Notes under the pieces: model-generated | Database searches by the model: none | The model's input: the letters and a program-made list of their open reading frames with translations, nothing else | What the model was told of the DNA's origin: nothing | Program-made: the position numbers and the translations under genes | Assembly (NCBI GenBank): GCA_040388375.1 | Contig: JAZKBU010000011.1 | Location: 1-64,000 of the forward strand | DNA: 64,000 nucleotides | Reading direction: 5' to 3' | DNA from: Bacteroidota bacterium | GTDB taxonomy: Bacteria; Bacteroidota; Bacteroidia; UKL13-3 | Part shown: positions 61,521 to 64,000 of the stretch, piece by piece | How the letters are laid out: every line of letters begins with the position of its first letter | How positions within the stretch are numbered: position 1 is the stretch's first letter

Positions 61521-61778
61521 TTAATAATTAGTTTCTTTTTGCCTATTTAATGTAGGGCTTGCTTGCCTTTCCAATTCCTGTTTTTCATGTAACTTATTCA
61601 TTTCTCCTGTAGCGTACATAATGCCTGCTAAGAAGCCTAATTCGTAAGTCCGTTCATTTTCCGGTGTCATGTGTAGGTAAGGATATTTAAAGGTCAGGAA
61701 GTTCCTGTTATGGCTTTTAATTGCCATTAGGTGTAAGTCAAGTTCATTATCTTCGGTAATTTGTTGTTCTTTGTTCAT
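61521..61778 (-). CDS. hypothetical protein
   Basis: 85 residues, acidic, with LGFLAGIMYATGEMNKLHEKQE in the middle. No family recognised. Confidence 0.6.
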   Translation of the reverse strand: MNKEQQITEDNELDLHLMAIKSHNRNFLTFKYPYLHMTPENERTYELGFLAGIMYATGEMNKLHEKQELERQASPTLNRQKETNY

Positions 61779-61780
61779 GT

Positions 61781-62068
61781 TTATAGATTTTTATAGTTTA
61801 AAAATGCCATTTCAAGATTATTGCCTTTCTCACATTGTTTATACCCAAACTCTATTGCTAAAAGGATGGTGCTTTCTTGGTTGCGTTTTAGTCGGGCGTT
61901 TTCAGCCTGTAATTCCTTTACTTGTTCAGCAAGTATATCGTATGCTCCGGCTTTTGAAATATTTACTATTTGGTTAAGTAAATTATCTCCGCTTAATAAA
62001 TCGTTTTCGTTTGCCATAATTGATAAATTGTTATTGTTTGAAAATATTGTGTCTAATAGTTTGCTCAT
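61781..62068 (-). CDS. hypothetical helical protein
   Basis: 95 residues; a coiled coil (YDILAEQVKELQAENARLKRNQE) is the only clear feature. Overlaps the upstream gene by four bases. Confidence 0.6.
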   Translation of the reverse strand: MSKLLDTIFSNNNNLSIMANENDLLSGDNLLNQIVNISKAGAYDILAEQVKELQAENARLKRNQESTILLAIEFGYKQCEKGNNLEMAFLNYKNL

Positions 62069-62301
62069 TTGTAATGGCTTTTAGTGGTATCGGGATTAGG
62101 GGCTTTAGCAGCCATATTCACAACGCCCTTAGTGGGCAACCATAGGCTGTTATACCGGCTTGCAAGGCTTGTATTGCCATTATCTAAGATATAGTGGAGT
62201 TCTCCATCATCCCCGATCATTTCTTCCATAATTTTAGGCATTTGGTAAGTCCTTACTGTTGGATGGAATGTAACAGTATTACCGTTTGTTGTCTTGTTCA
62301 T
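62065..62301 (-). CDS. small hypothetical protein
   Basis: 78 residues, no recognised motif; a P-rich C-terminus. Confidence 0.55.
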   Translation of the reverse strand: MNKTTNGNTVTFHPTVRTYQMPKIMEEMIGDDGELHYILDNGNTSLASRYNSLWLPTKGVVNMAAKAPNPDTTKSHYK

Positions 62302-62322
62302 AATGTTTAAGTTTTAGTTTGG

Positions 62323-62937
62323 TTATAATTGGTTGTTCTGTATTGCTTCTTTTGCTTTTTCTGTGTCCAACATTCCCCAATATCCATGATGAATGCCTTT
62401 AGGGTCTTGGAGTATTGCCCTTGCTCTGTTTGCCCTTTCCATTAAATCGACAAGAACTTCAATAAGATGTTTGTTCTTATCCTGCAATGCTTCATTTTTT
62501 TCTTTTGCAGCCTTTACCATTTCTTTTAAAATCTTAGCTTCTTGTTGCCTGTTTTCTCTTATCCATTTAGCACAATATTCAGGATCATTTGCAAATTCAC
62601 TTCCCCCCGGCGTTAGGTCATAAAGAAGCATATAAAGTTTATAACTCATTGCCTCCATTTCATTCATTTCCTCCAATACCAACTTTTGCAGTTCAGGTAT
62701 AAGGGAGAAGGATGCTTCTTTTTTTGTTTCGGGGTGTTCGGATAAATATATTTGCTCAATTTCCCCGTTAGTTAAATCATCTGTTTGCCTATTCTGGTAA
62801 TAATATGGTGTTCCTTTACCACAATATTTTGCCATTAACGTAATTTTATTATTGCCGCTATATCCATCAAATCTTGGTAATTCATTCCACCATTTAATAT
62901 AGTCGGGTGTTTGGGTGTTATCTGTAGTCTGTTTCAT
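62323..62937 (-). CDS. hypothetical protein with coiled coil
   Basis: 204 residues. LPRFDGYSGNNKITLMAKYCGKG opens the protein; the second half is a long coiled coil (RENRQQEAKILKEMVKAAKEKNEALQDKNKHL). Overlaps the upstream gene by four bases. No family recognised. Confidence 0.6.
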   Translation of the reverse strand: MKQTTDNTQTPDYIKWWNELPRFDGYSGNNKITLMAKYCGKGTPYYYQNRQTDDLTNGEIEQIYLSEHPETKKEASFSLIPELQKLVLEEMNEMEAMSYKLYMLLYDLTPGGSEFANDPEYCAKWIRENRQQEAKILKEMVKAAKEKNEALQDKNKHLIEVLVDLMERANRARAILQDPKGIHHGYWGMLDTEKAKEAIQNNQL

Positions 62938-63278
62938 TGTTGATTTTTTTGTAGTTGATTAAATGATTTTAAAAGATTTCTGCCATTTTCAATAATTACA
63001 TCTATGGCATTTTTTGCTGCATTGGTTATTAATAACTTTGCCTCTTTTTCTTTTCCCTCAAAATACCATGTATGGAATTGTACAGTGCTGGATAAATCTG
63101 GGCGTAAATTTGAGTCAAGTTTTAATATGTCACTTTGTTTTAATCTTGTAGTCTTACCTCCAAAACTACTTTCCTTATTTACCACATATCCTAACTTTGT
63201 TTTAACCGCTTCAAATTCACCTATTTTATATTTAAAAGTAGGGCCACCAATATAAATACTAATAACAAATATTTTCAT
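62934..63278 (-). CDS. hypothetical protein
   Basis: 114 residues; beta-rich first half (KIFVISIYIGGPTFKYKIGE), helical second half. No known domain. Confidence 0.55.
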   Translation of the reverse strand: MKIFVISIYIGGPTFKYKIGEFEAVKTKLGYVVNKESSFGGKTTRLKQSDILKLDSNLRPDLSSTVQFHTWYFEGKEKEAKLLITNAAKNAIDVIIENGRNLLKSFNQLQKNQQ

Positions 63279-63281
63279 AAA

Positions 63282-63503
63282 TCAATGTTTTAAATAGTTA
63301 TCAATAATTTCCAATACTCCCCATACAATAACCCCTGCTACAACTATACAGATGCACCAATCAATTATGTACATTCTTTTATGCCATTTTGGTACTTTAT
63401 AATGGGGCTGTACTGGTGGGTTCCCGTATTCGTTTTTAAATTCTGTTTCGGGGTAGTTGCCGCAATCGCTTTCCCTACCGTTGTAATATTCATGTTGTTT
63501 CAT
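63282..63503 (-). CDS. single-span membrane protein
   Basis: 73 residues with a hydrophilic N-terminus and one C-terminal span (YIIDWCICIVVAGVIVWGVL). No family recognised. Confidence 0.55.
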   Translation of the reverse strand: MKQHEYYNGRESDCGNYPETEFKNEYGNPPVQPHYKVPKWHKRMYIIDWCICIVVAGVIVWGVLEIIDNYLKH

Positions 63504-63522
63504 CTTTTTTAGTTTTAGATTT

Positions 63523-63603
63523 TTAAAAAATTAGTTCCCTGTTCTTTGTATTTATGTAATGAGGTTTTTGTTCCTTAGCTTTTGTACTACTATTTAGCTT
63601 CAT
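63523..63603 (-). CDS. possible 26-residue basic peptide
   Basis: A short ATG-initiated frame 16 bases after the RepL-like stop, encoding a basic 26-residue peptide. It occupies most of the 116-base gap. Support is weak: composition and position only. Confidence 0.2.
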   Translation of the reverse strand: MKLNSSTKAKEQKPHYINTKNRELIF

Positions 63604-63619
63604 TGGCGACGCTCCGTTC

Positions 63620-64000
63620 TTATTCAGTTCCTTGATTTAGCTTTACTAAACTGGTAGATTTAAGCGGTTTATTTTTTGCATCTTTTTTAATGTATTCATT
63701 TAAAAGAATTATCCTATCTCCTTTAAAGAATATTTGCGGATTAATATAGTAACAGCCTGTCATATCCGCTTTTGCTAAAAGTTTCTTTTCGATTAACTGC
63801 GTTATACTTCTATACACAGTTGAATAACCCATCTTTTTTTGCTCCACAACATCAACAATAACTATACAGATACGGTCATTATTATAACGGATATTATCGC
63901 TTATATAATCCATTAGATCAAGGGAAGATTTAGACAGCCCATAAAACATTGCAAATTGATTTCTGAATACTTTAGCAAATTCGGATTTATCAACTTCTTT
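63620..64000 (-). CDS. RepL-like winged-helix protein, cut by the window edge
   Basis: The frame is still open at 64000, so the 5' end lies outside. Visible part ~126 residues. SEFAKVFRNQFAMFYGLSKSSLDLMDYISDNI, then MGYSTVYRSITQLIEKKLLAKADMTGCYYINPQIFFKGDR, match the winged-helix and Y-x-I-N-P-x-x-F-F-K-G-D block of RepL/Rep-type plasmid replication proteins. An ATG at 63949 exists but conserved sequence continues upstream of it. A replication-initiator or regulator role is inferred; it heads the minus-strand unit 61100-64000. Confidence 0.72.
   Translation of the reverse strand, partial: KEVDKSEFAKVFRNQFAMFYGLSKSSLDLMDYISDNIRYNNDRICIVIVDVVEQKKMGYSTVYRSITQLIEKKLLAKADMTGCYYINPQIFFKGDRIILLNEYIKKDAKNKPLKSTSLVKLNQGTE

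Noticed and set aside
1-64000. CRISPR array, insertion sequence, integrase or attachment-site pair
   Set aside because: No regularly spaced repeats, transposase or recombinase motifs were seen while reading both strands.

Overview
The window is part of the genome of a tailed double-stranded DNA bacteriophage of a Bacteroidota (Bacteroidetes) host. The host call rests on AT-rich DNA, repeated promoters matching the Bacteroidota consensus (TTTG, 18-19 bases, TAnnTTTG), start codons preceded by A-rich tracts rather than Shine-Dalgarno sites, and lipid/secretion-type leaders ending in Q-A-Q-T. The order of virion genes (terminase, portal, scaffold, major capsid protein, adaptors, a 1,304-residue tail/stabilisation protein, a 2,014-residue internal protein, tailspike; no tape measure, sheath or tube) points to a short-tailed phage, plausibly of the crAss-like / Cellulophaga podovirus kind. 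That affiliation is inferred from gene order and size only.

Layout. 209-2377 (+): small early genes with a DNA-binding protein, an HTH protein and zinc-binding proteins. 2449-2651: a non-coding RNA with its own promoter and terminator. 2771-9706 (-): about twenty small early genes, including NinG, two HTH proteins and a broken ImmA/IrrE fragment. 9727-10554: no genes, but divergent promoters and a tandem series of structured RNA domains closed by long stems. 10530-18832 (+): replication/accessory genes with PD-(D/E)XK and GIY-YIG nucleases and an ASCH-like protein. 18829-27566 (+): a glycan island (several glycosyltransferases, methyltransferase, SGNH hydrolase) interrupted by a pseudoknot RNA and an HNH-type endonuclease gene. 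27617-27916 (-): one isolated gene. 28015-58596 (+): DNA packaging and virion genes, including a GroES-like co-chaperonin. 58617-61042 (+): small membrane proteins, probably the lysis region, two of them with apparent frame breaks near their starts. 61100-64000 (-): small genes led by a RepL-like winged-helix protein cut by the window edge.

How it fits together. The plus-strand virion block builds the head (TerL, portal, scaffold, capsid, GroES help with folding), the short tail and ejection proteins, and an S74-processed tailspike. The glycan island would decorate virion, DNA or host surface. Two outward-facing early transcription units start at the 9.7-kb RNA region. No DNA polymerase, primase or helicase is recognisable in the window, so those functions lie outside it or come from the host.

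The most unusual content is non-coding: two ~110-nt RNAs (17975-18078 and 23815-23924) whose predicted first nucleotide is the first nucleotide of a long stem and which both fold as H-type pseudoknots, a smaller element of the same layout before the portal gene next to a Com-like zinc-finger gene, and the multi-domain RNA region at 9.8-10.35 kb. All RNA structures were found by reading complementary segments by eye; none was folded or searched by computer.
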